Origin: an uncultured Neomegalonema sp.
Lineage (GTDB): Bacteria > Pseudomonadota > Alphaproteobacteria > Rhodobacterales > Rhodobacteraceae
DNA length: 15,421 nucleotides
Direction: 5' to 3'
Assembly: GCA_937927905.1 (NCBI GenBank)
Contig: CALFWP010000105.1
Location: forward strand, 1-15,421
How positions within the stretch are numbered: position 1 is the stretch's first letter; each line of letters begins with the position of its first letter. The notes beneath the pieces were generated by a model. It did not search any database. It was not told the origin of the DNA and worked only from the letters and a program-made list of their open reading frames with translations. Shown in pieces: positions 1 through 6,654 of this stretch. The position numbers and the translations under genes are program-made.

Positions 1-230
1 ATGCCCGGACAATGCTTTTCGATGCCTTCTTTCAGGGCGGCAAAACGGTCCGGGTCCGAGGTCGGGGTCTGATCGTCGTTGCGCACATGACAATGGGCAA
101 GCGCAGCCCCGGCCTCATAACTTTCATGGGTCGATTCGATCTGTTCACTGATACTGACCGGCACCGCCGGATTATCCTCCTTACGCGGGACCGAGCCGGT
201 GATGGCGACCGTGATGATTGCGGGTGTCAT
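1..230 (-). CDS. Beta-keto acid cleavage enzyme (BKACE, DUF849), N-terminal part only
   Basis: The gene runs off the left edge; 76 codons are visible, beginning MTPAIITVAITGSVPRK. The family cleaves a beta-keto acid using acetyl-CoA, giving acetoacetate and a new acyl-CoA; the founding member acts on 3-keto-5-aminohexanoate in lysine fermentation. Seen here are the first barrel strand (IITVAITGS), the helix carrying ESYEAGAALAH, and the HCHVR motif whose two histidines fall at residues 46 and 48. Those are the same numbers as the Zn-binding pair in the characterised Kce enzyme. An in-frame ATG six bases upstream exists, but the GGA ribosome-binding site sits 6 bases from the ATG at 230 and abuts the earlier one, so 230 is preferred. 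The gene follows pcaD by 36 bases on the same strand, which makes a shared transcript and a role in beta-ketoadipate use plausible. The true substrate cannot be read from this fragment. Confidence 0.88.
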   Translation of the reverse strand, partial: MTPAIITVAITGSVPRKEDNPAVPVSISEQIESTHESYEAGAALAHCHVRNDDQTPTSDPDRFAALKEGIEKHCPG

Positions 231-266
231 TGGCATTCCGTGGTTTCATATAACGTCTTCACATCG

Positions 267-1055
267 TCAGAGCAGGGCGTTCTTTTCAAGAAAATCCGTG
301 ATTAAACTGCCGAGTTTCTCCGGCTGTTCAATACAGGGCAGGTGGCCGCATGCGCTGATTTCCCTAAACTCAGACCCCTTAATCAGCTTGGAAAGCTCGC
401 GCACCAGTGCCGGAGGGGTCGCCCCGTCCTCACTACCGGCAACACAAAGCGTCGGCACAGTGATGGCACGGGTGCGTTCTGTGAAATCCGCATCGCGGAT
501 GGCCCGCCCGACCGCGCAATATCCCCTAGCCGGTGTCCGCACCAGCATGTTGCGCCACAGCGCAATATCGGGGTTTGTCCCGCGATAGCGGGGCGTGAAC
601 CAGCGCTGCATCGTCGGCTCCAATACCGCCTCCATGCCGCCCTCTTCAATGGCGGTCATGCGCGGGTTCCAGATATCCGGTGTCCCGATTTTATGGCCGG
701 TATCGCACAGGACCAGCGCGCGGACTTTATCCTTGTGGGCGTTTGCAAGGGCTTGCGCGATCAGGCCGCCGACGGACAGCCCGATTATCACCGCCTGTCC
801 GATGCCGAGATGGTCCATCAGAGCGGCCAGATCATCCGCATGGCTTTCAATGCTGCGCTCTCCGGCAAAATCGCTAAGCCCGTGACCGGACTTATCATAG
901 CGAACCAGGCGTAATCCCTCCCGCAAGTGCGGCAAAAGCGGGTCCCAGGCCCTCAAATCCGTGCCCAGAGAATTCGAGAATACGACCGGTACACCATCCC
1001 GCGGCCCGTCATCGCGGAAGTAAATCCCATGTCCGTTTCGTGTATATACCGGCAT
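267..1055 (-). CDS. pcaD: 3-oxoadipate enol-lactonase (alpha/beta hydrolase)
   Basis: The predicted 262-aa enzyme hydrolyses 3-oxoadipate enol-lactone to 3-oxoadipate (beta-ketoadipate) in the cytosolic protocatechuate/catechol branch of the beta-ketoadipate pathway. Seen in the sequence: the oxyanion-side motif FSNSLGTDLRAWDP (residues 26-39), RYDKSGHGLSD (52-62), the nucleophile elbow GLSVGG with Ser94, the acidic residue in SEDGATPP (Asp210), and the catalytic His238 in CGHLPC. These strings are close to classical PcaD proteins, and the length is normal for the family. The open frame extends 15 codons further upstream, but the ATG at 1055 has a GGGGA ribosome-binding site 7 bases away and gives the usual PcaD start, so the extension is rejected. 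No other pca genes are visible in the window. The downstream partner on the same strand is a BKACE gene, a possible consumer of the product. Confidence 0.92.
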   Translation of the reverse strand: MPVYTRNGHGIYFRDDGPRDGVPVVFSNSLGTDLRAWDPLLPHLREGLRLVRYDKSGHGLSDFAGERSIESHADDLAALMDHLGIGQAVIIGLSVGGLIAQALANAHKDKVRALVLCDTGHKIGTPDIWNPRMTAIEEGGMEAVLEPTMQRWFTPRYRGTNPDIALWRNMLVRTPARGYCAVGRAIRDADFTERTRAITVPTLCVAGSEDGATPPALVRELSKLIKGSEFREISACGHLPCIEQPEKLGSLITDFLEKNALL

Positions 1056-1149
1056 ATCAAAGTCCCCTGCCCTTATCCTGAATCTGATACTGACCCGCAC
1101 AACCGGTAGCGAAAGCGCGCGCCGGGATCAGGCTTATCGCCTTTATGTG
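1056..1149. other. Spacer between the PLP-enzyme gene and pcaD
   Basis: These 94 bases hold the pcaD ribosome-binding site and a small AGGC/GCCT stem just after the stop of the upstream PLP-enzyme gene. There is no T-run, so no intrinsic terminator is evident. Read-through from the PLP-enzyme gene into pcaD is possible, and no convincing separate promoter was seen. Confidence 0.4.
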
Positions 1150-2358
1150 TCAAAGTACGGCATCAAGATCAGCCATCAGGTCCTGCACATGCTCAAGCCC
1201 GACAGAGAGGCGAAACACGCCCTCCCCTGCAAAGCGCCGGTAATCAGACTCCTGTTCCGTATTTAGCAGAAAAGACGAGGCGAGCAGATCATCGGTCGGC
1301 ATGTAACAGACGAGCGTCCGCTGATGGCCCAGGGACACCGCATAATGGGCAATTTTCAGATTTGCGGCCACCGCCTCCGCCGTACTGCGTCCGTCGCCCT
1401 TCACACGAAAGGACATCATGCCCGAAAAATTGTTCATCTGCATCGCCGCCAGATTATGCTGCGGATGCGAGGGAAGGCCGGGATAGAGGACAGATTCGAT
1501 TTTCGGATGGCTTTCCAAAAATTCTCCCAATGCCAGGGCGTTTTCCTGATGGGCGCGCATTCTGAGCGGCAACGTCGCCGCCCCCCGCGCGATCAGCCAC
1601 GCATTGAACGGCGACATCACGCCGCCATAGTGCACGGTTGCCTCAATGGTCAATTTCCGGATCAGCTCCGCCGAAGCACAGACACAGCCTCCAATCGCAT
1701 CGCCATGACCCCCGACATATTTGGTCAGCGAATGCATAACCAGATCCGCGCCCAACGAGAGCGGATTTGTCCCAATGGGTGAGGCAAAGGTGTTATCCAC
1801 CGCCACCAGCGCGCCGTTTCCCCGTGCAATGCGCGCAATTTCTGCGATATCCGTTAGGCGGATCAGCGGATTGCAGGGCGTGTCGAGGAAGACGAGCTTT
1901 GTCTCCGGCCGCATCGCGGCGGCGACATCTTCCGCGCGGGATGTATTAACTTTTGTCACGCTGATGCCGAAGCGGGGCAAAGTATCACGGCCCAGCTCCG
2001 CAATGCCTGCATAACAGACATCGGGCAGGATCACATGATCGCCGCTGGACAGCAGTGACAGCAATATTGCAGAGGCCGCCGCCATACCCGACCCGTAACA
2101 GGCGCAGGCTTCCGCCCCCTCCAGCAGTGCCATTTTTTCCTCCAGTGCCCGCACCGTCGGATTGCCCCAGCGCCCGTAAACAAAAGGAGAATCTTCCGTC
2201 AGCTCGCTTGCGGAAAACCCTTCGGGCCTGTCGGTCACATAGGTCGAGGACATGACGATATTTGGCGATGATGCGCCCGTTGCCGGATCAGGCCGCTCAC
2301 CCCCGTGAATAGCCAGGGTTGCGGGGCGGGCACTGTTCGGGTCCAGATTACGGGCCAT
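1150..2358 (-). CDS. Cystathionine gamma-synthase family PLP-dependent enzyme (trans-sulfuration / Met gamma-lyase group)
   Basis: This is a 402-aa fold-type I PLP enzyme of the Cys/Met metabolism family, acting on sulfur amino acids or O-acyl-homoserines in the cytosol. Seen: TLAIHGGERPD near the N-terminus, the phosphate-binding YGRWGNPT motif (Tyr61, Arg63), CYGSGMAA (PLP phosphate/ring contact, about 87-94), VDNTFASP with Asp188 that pairs with the pyridine nitrogen, and HSLTKYVGGHGDAIGG with the Schiff-base lysine at Lys213. The segment DVCYAGIAEL has the stacking tyrosine (Tyr116), but the special cysteine of true methionine gamma-lyases is not at its usual place. The exact reaction (gamma-synthase, beta- or gamma-lyase, sulfhydrylase) therefore stays open, and no symbol is given. 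The ATG at 2358 has an AAGGAAG site upstream. It is divergent from the lysine-rich secreted protein gene and lies upstream of pcaD. Confidence 0.9.
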   Translation of the reverse strand: MARNLDPNSARPATLAIHGGERPDPATGASSPNIVMSSTYVTDRPEGFSASELTEDSPFVYGRWGNPTVRALEEKMALLEGAEACACYGSGMAAASAILLSLLSSGDHVILPDVCYAGIAELGRDTLPRFGISVTKVNTSRAEDVAAAMRPETKLVFLDTPCNPLIRLTDIAEIARIARGNGALVAVDNTFASPIGTNPLSLGADLVMHSLTKYVGGHGDAIGGCVCASAELIRKLTIEATVHYGGVMSPFNAWLIARGAATLPLRMRAHQENALALGEFLESHPKIESVLYPGLPSHPQHNLAAMQMNNFSGMMSFRVKGDGRSTAEAVAANLKIAHYAVSLGHQRTLVCYMPTDDLLASSFLLNTEQESDYRRFAGEGVFRLSVGLEHVQDLMADLDAVL

Positions 2359-2485
2359 ACACTCTCTTCCTTAGATGACTTCAGGAAAATTATGTGCCGT
2401 GATTAAGGTTTGAGGACAAGCCTTGTAATGGCCTGTTTCATGGTTCATGACACAGCATAAGGGGCTGAAAGAGCGGAGATTATAG
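2359..2485. promoter_or_regulatory. Divergent promoter region
   Basis: This 127-base gap separates the minus-strand PLP-enzyme gene from the plus-strand lysine-rich protein gene and must hold promoters for both. I see an ACAAG-C-CTTGT palindrome near 2417-2427, and TTCATG written twice close together near 2437-2449. No -35/-10 pair is strong enough to name. The ribosome-binding site for the plus-strand gene is GGAG, about 7 bases before its ATG. Confidence 0.4.
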
Positions 2486-2998
2486 ATGTTTAAGAAACTT
2501 GTGGCGTTTTTGTTCGCCTTTGGATTGATTTTTGGCGTACAGAACATTGCCGGTACGGGCACTGCGTATGCAGCCTCAATCTGTAAGGGAATGTCCAATT
2601 CGCAATGCGGAGGAGAAACCGCATGTTATTGGGTAGATTCATACAAGACCAAAAAAGGCACCAGCGTCAAAGCGCATTGCCGGGCCAAACCGAATGGTGG
2701 CGCAGCCAAAGCCAAAGACACGAAAAAGTCTTCCTCTAAAAAAACAGCGGATACCGGCACATCTTCAAACAAAGTTCAAAAAGTCAGCGTCAAAAAAGAC
2801 TCAGGCGCTGATAAAAAAGAAAAGACAAAAACCAAAATAAAATCCTCTGCCAAAGACGATAAGAAAAAATCTTCCAAAAAGGCAGCCTCGAAAAGCAAAG
2901 CCAAATCTTCGGATAAGGCAGCAAAAAAATCCAAGAGCAAATCAAAGTCCAAAAAGAAAAAGACAACGAAGAAAAAAAACTCCCAACCCTCAAGCTGA
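2486..2998 (+). CDS. Secreted four-cysteine protein with a lysine-rich tail
   Basis: No named family is assigned with confidence. The 170-aa product starts with a clear signal peptide (MFKK, a hydrophobic core at residues 5-22, AYA cleavage site at 27-29). A compact domain of about 37 residues follows, with four cysteines (33, 41, 47, 65) and the pattern SICKGM..SQC....CYWVDSYKTKKGTSVKAHCR. It recalls small Cys/Trp/Tyr domains seen in alphaproteobacterial and phage-linked proteins ending in a G-x-x-VxxxCR motif, but that is from memory. From about residue 74 to the end the chain is low-complexity Lys/Ser/Ala (about 38 lysines in 97 residues), like a histone-H1 tail. It should be disordered, strongly positive and exported. 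Likely partners are anionic polymers such as DNA, LPS or surface polysaccharide; this is inference. A decayed IS begins 9 bases after the stop, so its original terminator may have been lost. Confidence 0.85.
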   Translation: MFKKLVAFLFAFGLIFGVQNIAGTGTAYAASICKGMSNSQCGGETACYWVDSYKTKKGTSVKAHCRAKPNGGAAKAKDTKKSSSKKTADTGTSSNKVQKVSVKKDSGADKKEKTKTKIKSSAKDDKKKSSKKAASKSKAKSSDKAAKKSKSKSKSKKKKTTKKKNSQPSS

Positions 2999-3007
2999 TA
3001 CGCATAA

Positions 3008-3022
3008 GAGACTGACCCGAAA
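3008..3022 (+). repeat. IS terminal inverted repeat (transposase 3' end)
   Basis: GAGACTGACCCGAAA matches the opposite end of the element in 13 of 15 positions, and lies 6 bases beyond the transposase stop at 3028. Confidence 0.8.
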
Positions 3023-3027
3023 CTCTG

Positions 3028-3520
3028 TCAGGCCTGATAATACCTTGCGAGTCGTCTGGTTGTGAAGCGGATGTGCGCGATCTCGATCCATGCCTCTGCG
3101 GAGGGGTGGATTTCTTCCAATCCTTTAAGAGCCTGCGGCATCGCCTAGCCACGCGAAGGGTGCGTTCGACGACCCATGGGGGATGACCTTGAAGCCCTGC
3201 GCGCCGTCACGATCCTGAATATCGGCGGCTTGGACGACAGCGCCGAACATCAAACCGGGCGTGCCGACAACGACATGCCGCTTACGCCCGTTGATCTTCT
3301 TCCCCGCATCGTAGCCCCGAATACCGCCAATTTCCATGGCTTTCACGCTCTGGCTGCCGATCACGCCAGCCGTCAGCCGAGCCTCGCGATCCTCCGGTTC
3401 GCGCGTCTCCATAGCCGGCATGAACGGTGCGGCATACGCCCATGCTTCGTCCGTCAGATCGCTTGCATAACGCTTCTTTCCCCGCCGATACTCGCGGCGA
3501 GTGGCTTCAGCCCAGGGCAT
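3028..3520 (-). pseudogene. IS5-family transposase remnant
   Basis: The start at 3520 reads MPWAEATRREYRRGKKRYASDL-type sequence, the normal N-terminus of this transposase group. After FMPAM about 60-65 residues are missing before EDREARLTAGVIGSQSVK. After QDRDGAQ another block of about 50 residues, including the ADGGY region with the second catalytic Asp, is missing. From codons for GFKVIP the original reading continues in a shifted frame (WVVERTL..RCRRLLKDWKKS, about 3170-3115), and shifts again to LEEIHPSAEAWIEIAHIRF...RYYQA with a stop at 3028. The first catalytic Asp of the DDE triad, normally in the DSQSVK motif, is Gly here (GSQSVK). Two deletions, at least two frameshifts and a lost active-site residue make it non-functional. 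Confidence 0.9.
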
Positions 3521-3582
3521 CGTCGGCTCCGTTCAGTCTGACAACCGAACAGAATTACAACCTAATGAAACCAATCAACTCT

Positions 3583-3597
3583 TTTCGGGTTAGGCTC
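3583..3597 (-). repeat. IS terminal inverted repeat (transposase 5' end)
   Basis: Read on the minus strand this is GAGCCTAACCCGAAA, the partner of the repeat at 3008-3022. It lies about 60 bases upstream of the transposase start. Confidence 0.8.
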
Positions 3598-3612
3598 CGA
3601 GCAAAAATATTC

Positions 3613-3634
3613 GATAGCGTTGTTTGTAACTATC
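3613..3634 (-). terminator. Possible weak terminator of xseA
   Basis: On the minus strand, GATAG and CTATC pair around a 12-base loop that includes the xseA stop codon. A T5 run follows (A's at 3603-3607 on the plus strand). The stem is only 5 bp, with some extra TT/AA pairing, so this is tentative. Confidence 0.35.
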
Positions 3635-5168
3635 TGCCGAATAAGTCCGTCTGCTCCGGCGGCGAGCGTTTCGGCTTCGGGGCGGGTTTACGCTTTTTGG
3701 GGACAGGGGCCGTACCTTCACCTGCCGTCGCGGTGACCGTTTGACGGTCTTTGAATTCAATCGACAGCGGGTCACCGCCAGAGATGATCCGGGGATCGGC
3801 GATGATTTTTCCGTCCCCGCCGCGTACAACAGTAAATCCCCGATCAAGCACACGCAAATAGGACAACGAATTGAGGGTTCGGGCCAACGCATTCAGCCCC
3901 TCGCGCTTGCGTGCCGCATTGCGCGGGGCGGCGGCATGAAGGCGTTTGCTACGGGTATCGCAAGCTGTGCCCGCATCACGAAGGCGTGCCTGCAATGCGG
4001 CAGGGCGCAGGGACGCACGGCTTGCGGCTAGCGCAGAATGTGCCTGTGCGGTCCGGGCGGATAGCGCACGGGGCAGTCGCTCCGCTATCAGGTGTAGCAT
4101 CTGGGTTTTCTCACGAAAAGCGGCGGCAGGACCACGGGGCAGGCGTTCAGCGGCTATGTCGAGGCGCTGACGCTTTTCGGCAAGGATGATTTCCGGTTTC
4201 GGCAAAAGGCGCGCGGTCTGTGCCATACGTTCGCGCGCAACCCGTAATCCCCGCTGCATCGCGCGAAGCCGACGGGCGGACAGTGTCTCCACCTGTGCCA
4301 GAAGATCGGCGTGCACGGGTACCGCCTTTTCAGCGGCCCCTGTCGGGGTCGGCGCACGCAAATCTGCGGCATGGTCGATCAGAGTCGTATCCGTTTCATG
4401 TCCCACGGCGGAAATCAGAGGAATCGAGCACCCGGCGGCGGCGCGCACAACGCTCTCTTCGTTAAAGCCCCACAAATCCTCCAGCGCCCCCCCGCCCCGT
4501 GCCACGATCAGCACATCAGGGCGCGGAACGGGGCCATCAGCTGGCAATGCATCGAAACCGCGAATCGCATTCGTAACTTCAGGCGCACATTTTTCGCCCT
4601 GAACCGCAACCGGCCAGACCAGCACATGACGCGGAAACCGTTCGGAAATACGGTGCAGGATATCGCGGATCACCGCTCCCGAGGGCGATGTGATCACACC
4701 GATGACCTCCGGCAAAGGCGGTATCGGCTGTTTACGGGCGGCTTCGAACAGCCCTTCCGCCGTCAGCGCCCTGCGCCGCGCCTCAAGCATCGCCATCAGC
4801 GCGCCCGCACCCGCCGGCTCCATATTGTCTATAACAATCTGATATTTGGATTGTCCGGGAAAGGTCGTCAGCTTGCCGGTTACAAGAACCTCCAGCCCTT
4901 CTTCCGGCTGAACGGAGAGGCGCGCGGCAACCCCTTTCCACATCACCCCATCGATCACCGCCTTATCATCCTTAAGGCTGAGATAGACATGGCCGGAACG
5001 CGGACGCGAGACCCGCCCGATTTCAGCGCGCACACGTACAAGCCCGAACCGGTCCTCTACCGTGCGTTTCACCGCCGCCGACAATTCGGAAACGGTCAGC
5101 TCGGTCCGGTTGGTTTTGTCGCCTCCAGCAGCGGGGATCGGGTCATCATCTTCAAACAGACTGCTCAT
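3630..5168 (-). CDS. xseA: Exodeoxyribonuclease VII large subunit
   Basis: The 512-aa large subunit pairs with several XseB copies to degrade single-stranded DNA in the cytosol during repair. Seen in order: an N-terminal OB-fold (about residues 22-115, with VSELSAAVKRTVE, GHVYLSLKD, FPGQSKYQI); the catalytic domain with VIGVITSPSGAVIRDIL (155-171), RGGGALEDLW (224-233), GHETDTT (256-262) and RAPTPTGAAE (271-280); a long Ala/Arg-rich helical region (about 290-430) in which the phrase ERLPR recurs, fitting the XseA coiled coil; and a C-terminal YLRVLDRGFTVVR block. The tail is Lys/Pro-rich and ends EQTDLFGR, containing a QxDLF beta-clamp-binding-like motif. The open frame extends 7 codons upstream from a TTG, but the ATG at 5168 gives the usual MSSLFED start. 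It is divergent from purD with 62 bases between start codons. Confidence 0.95.
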   Translation of the reverse strand: MSSLFEDDDPIPAAGGDKTNRTELTVSELSAAVKRTVEDRFGLVRVRAEIGRVSRPRSGHVYLSLKDDKAVIDGVMWKGVAARLSVQPEEGLEVLVTGKLTTFPGQSKYQIVIDNMEPAGAGALMAMLEARRRALTAEGLFEAARKQPIPPLPEVIGVITSPSGAVIRDILHRISERFPRHVLVWPVAVQGEKCAPEVTNAIRGFDALPADGPVPRPDVLIVARGGGALEDLWGFNEESVVRAAAGCSIPLISAVGHETDTTLIDHAADLRAPTPTGAAEKAVPVHADLLAQVETLSARRLRAMQRGLRVARERMAQTARLLPKPEIILAEKRQRLDIAAERLPRGPAAAFREKTQMLHLIAERLPRALSARTAQAHSALAASRASLRPAALQARLRDAGTACDTRSKRLHAAAPRNAARKREGLNALARTLNSLSYLRVLDRGFTVVRGGDGKIIADPRIISGGDPLSIEFKDRQTVTATAGEGTAPVPKKRKPAPKPKRSPPEQTDLFGR

Positions 5169-5230
5169 TGCCCTGTCATAGCGGTGCAAGCCGCGCTATG
5201 AAAGCCTCGCGAAACTTCGGAGGAACGGCA
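5169..5230. promoter_or_regulatory. Divergent xseA/purD promoter gap
   Basis: Only 62 bases separate the two start codons, so the promoters must overlap each other or the coding sequences. The purD ribosome-binding site (GGAGG, 7 bases from its ATG) is strong. The xseA site is weak, with only CAGGG close to its ATG. No confident -35/-10 pair was found. Confidence 0.4.
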
Positions 5231-6484
5231 ATGAATGTACTGTTACTGGGTGGCGGCGGGCGCGAACATGCGCTGGCCTGGGCTATTGCAAAAAGCCCTG
5301 CGCTGACAAAGCTGTGGTGTGCGCCCGGGAATGCAGGTATTGCCGCCGTCGCAGAATGCGTGGATTTCGATATCCTCGACCCCGAAACGGTTGTCTCCGT
5401 ATGCAGGGATATGGGCATTGATCTGCTGGTGATCGGTCCGGAAGCACCGCTGGAGGCCGGTGTTTCAGATGCCGTACGTGCCGCCGGAATTGTGGTCTTC
5501 GGCCCGAGCAGAGCGGCAGCAATGCTGGAAACGTCAAAAACCTTTACGAAACAGATCTGCGATGCCTGCGGCGCACCGACCGCGAAATACGCCGCCTTTG
5601 ACTATGCGGAAAACGCCAAAGCCTATATCCGCGAACAGGGGGCCCCGATCGTAATTAAGGCGGACGGTCTGGCCGCCGGTAAGGGCGTTGTGGTTGCACA
5701 GCGCGAGGAAGAGGCCCTGAACGCCGTTGATGATATCTTTGACGGGCCGGGCGGTGGCGCGGTGGTGATTGAAGAGATGATGACAGGCGAAGAGGCGTCT
5801 TTCTTTGTCTTGACCGATGGCAAAACAGTTATTCCGCTTGCCGGTGCCCAGGACCATAAGCGTGCCTATGATGGCGATACCGGTCCCAATACCGGCGGTA
5901 TGGGCGCGTACTCGCCTGCACCTGCCTTCACCTCCGAACTGCAGGCCAAAGCTACGGAAGACATCGTAAAACCGATCCTGGCCGAGATGAGAAAACGTGG
6001 TACGCCCTATTCCGGTGTTCTTTACGTCGGGCTGATGCTGACAGAATACGGGCCGAAGTTGGTCGAGATCAACGCGCGTTTCGGCGATCCTGAATGCCAG
6101 TGCATCCTCCCGCGCCTCCGGACAGACCTGCTGCCCGTCCTGAGCGCCTGCGCAAATGGCGATATCAGCGGACTTGCTCTTGATTGGTCGGAAAAATCCT
6201 GCCTGACAGTTGTTATGGCCGCCAAAGGCTATCCGGGGTCTTATGAAAAAAACACTGTGATCGGGCATCTCGACCGCGCAGAAAATGCCGAAGGCGTGAC
6301 GGTTTTTCATGCCGGAACAAGTGTGAAAAATACAGTTGTGATTGCAACAGGCGGGCGCGTGCTGGGCATTACCGCCCTGGCTGCGGATATCGGACAGGCC
6401 CGCACGCAGGCGTATAACGCCGCAAGCATGATTGAATGGGATGAGGGATTTTACCGCTCAGATATCGGCTGGCGGGCGCTTTGA
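5231..6484 (+). CDS. purD: Phosphoribosylamine-glycine ligase (GAR synthetase)
   Basis: The 417-aa enzyme catalyses ATP-dependent joining of glycine to 5-phosphoribosylamine, step two of de novo purine synthesis, in the cytosol. Seen: MNVLLLGGGGREHALAWA (N-domain nucleotide-like loop, 1-18), APGNAGIA (about 32-39), VIGPEAPLEAG (about 74-84), FGPSRAAAMLETSKTFTK, the ATP-grasp segment PIVIKADGLAAGKGVVVA (about 137-154), QDHKRAYDGDTGPNTGGMGAYSP, and the metal-binding LVEINARFGDPECQ. The last motif usually reads GDPETQ, so Thr to Cys is a mild variation next to, not at, the metal ligands. Length is normal. The frame extends upstream to 5168, but the ATG at 5231 has an ideal GGAGG site and begins exactly at the family N-terminus. 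Confidence 0.97.
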   Translation: MNVLLLGGGGREHALAWAIAKSPALTKLWCAPGNAGIAAVAECVDFDILDPETVVSVCRDMGIDLLVIGPEAPLEAGVSDAVRAAGIVVFGPSRAAAMLETSKTFTKQICDACGAPTAKYAAFDYAENAKAYIREQGAPIVIKADGLAAGKGVVVAQREEEALNAVDDIFDGPGGGAVVIEEMMTGEEASFFVLTDGKTVIPLAGAQDHKRAYDGDTGPNTGGMGAYSPAPAFTSELQAKATEDIVKPILAEMRKRGTPYSGVLYVGLMLTEYGPKLVEINARFGDPECQCILPRLRTDLLPVLSACANGDISGLALDWSEKSCLTVVMAAKGYPGSYEKNTVIGHLDRAENAEGVTVFHAGTSVKNTVVIATGGRVLGITALAADIGQARTQAYNAASMIEWDEGFYRSDIGWRAL

Positions 6485-6654
6485 AAACATGCCCGACAGA
6501 TAAAAAGCATCCGCAGCGTGTATGAATTACAGCAAACACTCCGGTTAGAAGCCGGTAACAGCAGCATTCATCTTGCAAAGGCGTCCGGCCTCGTCTAACC
6601 ACGCGCAAATGCCTGTTCAGGCGAGGGAACCTTAAAAAAGCCGGAGAGCGTATC
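6485..6654. promoter_or_regulatory. purD-ilvC gap, probable ilvC leader
   Basis: This 170-base gap carries small inverted repeats: CCGG..CCGG around 6543-6557, and a nested arrangement where CCTC (near 6590) can pair with GAGG (near 6625) next to GCCT-GTTC-AGGC (about 6611-6622). Three tiny ORFs are present, but none is rich in Ile, Val or Leu codons, so classical attenuation is not supported. The ilvC ribosome-binding site is GGAGAG, 6 bases before the ATG. A weak TTGCAA (6574) with TAACCA 17 bases later could be a promoter, but confidence is low. Confidence 0.35.

Larger units (their letters stand above)
3008..3597 (-). mobile_element. Decayed IS5-family insertion sequence (590 bp)
   Basis: The ends are imperfect inverted repeats: GAGACTGACCCGAAA reading inward at 3008-3022 and GAGCCTAACCCGAAA on the other strand at 3597-3583, with 13 of 15 bases matching. 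They bracket a transposase relic on the minus strand. Intact elements of this IS5 subgroup are usually about 0.8-0.9 kb, so roughly a third has been lost. Flanking bases (TAA left, CGA right) do not form an obvious target duplication, fitting an old insertion. It sits between the convergent lysine-rich protein gene and xseA and fills the only stretch over 300 bases without an intact gene (2999-3629). Confidence 0.85.

Noticed and set aside
2790..3152. 120-aa minus-strand frame opposite the lysine-rich gene
   Set aside because: Its first part is the frameshifted transposase relic and the rest is antisense to the A-rich lysine tail, giving an Ser/Phe/Leu-rich artefact.
3125..3520. 131-aa minus-strand frame as an intact small transposase gene
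   Set aside because: It lacks two large blocks of the family, the second catalytic Asp and the C-terminus, which continues in other frames. It is a pseudogene.
5169..5189. Upstream TTG start for xseA
   Set aside because: It adds seven residues not typical of the family, while the ATG at 5168 gives the usual N-terminus.
4311..5201. Long plus-strand frame (296 aa) opposite xseA
   Set aside because: It is a mirror frame of a highly conserved xseA and shows no recognisable motif or ribosome-binding site.
6067..6100. Thr-to-Cys change in the PurD RFGDPE(T)Q motif as a defect
   Set aside because: The metal-binding Glu and Asn residues are intact, and the changed position is not catalytic, so it is treated as natural variation.
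5534..6310. 258-aa minus-strand frame opposite purD
   Set aside because: It is antisense to conserved purD motifs, with no family signature.
6522..6548. Leader peptide for ilvC attenuation
   Set aside because: The small ORF reads MNYSKHSG, with no Ile, Val or Leu codons.
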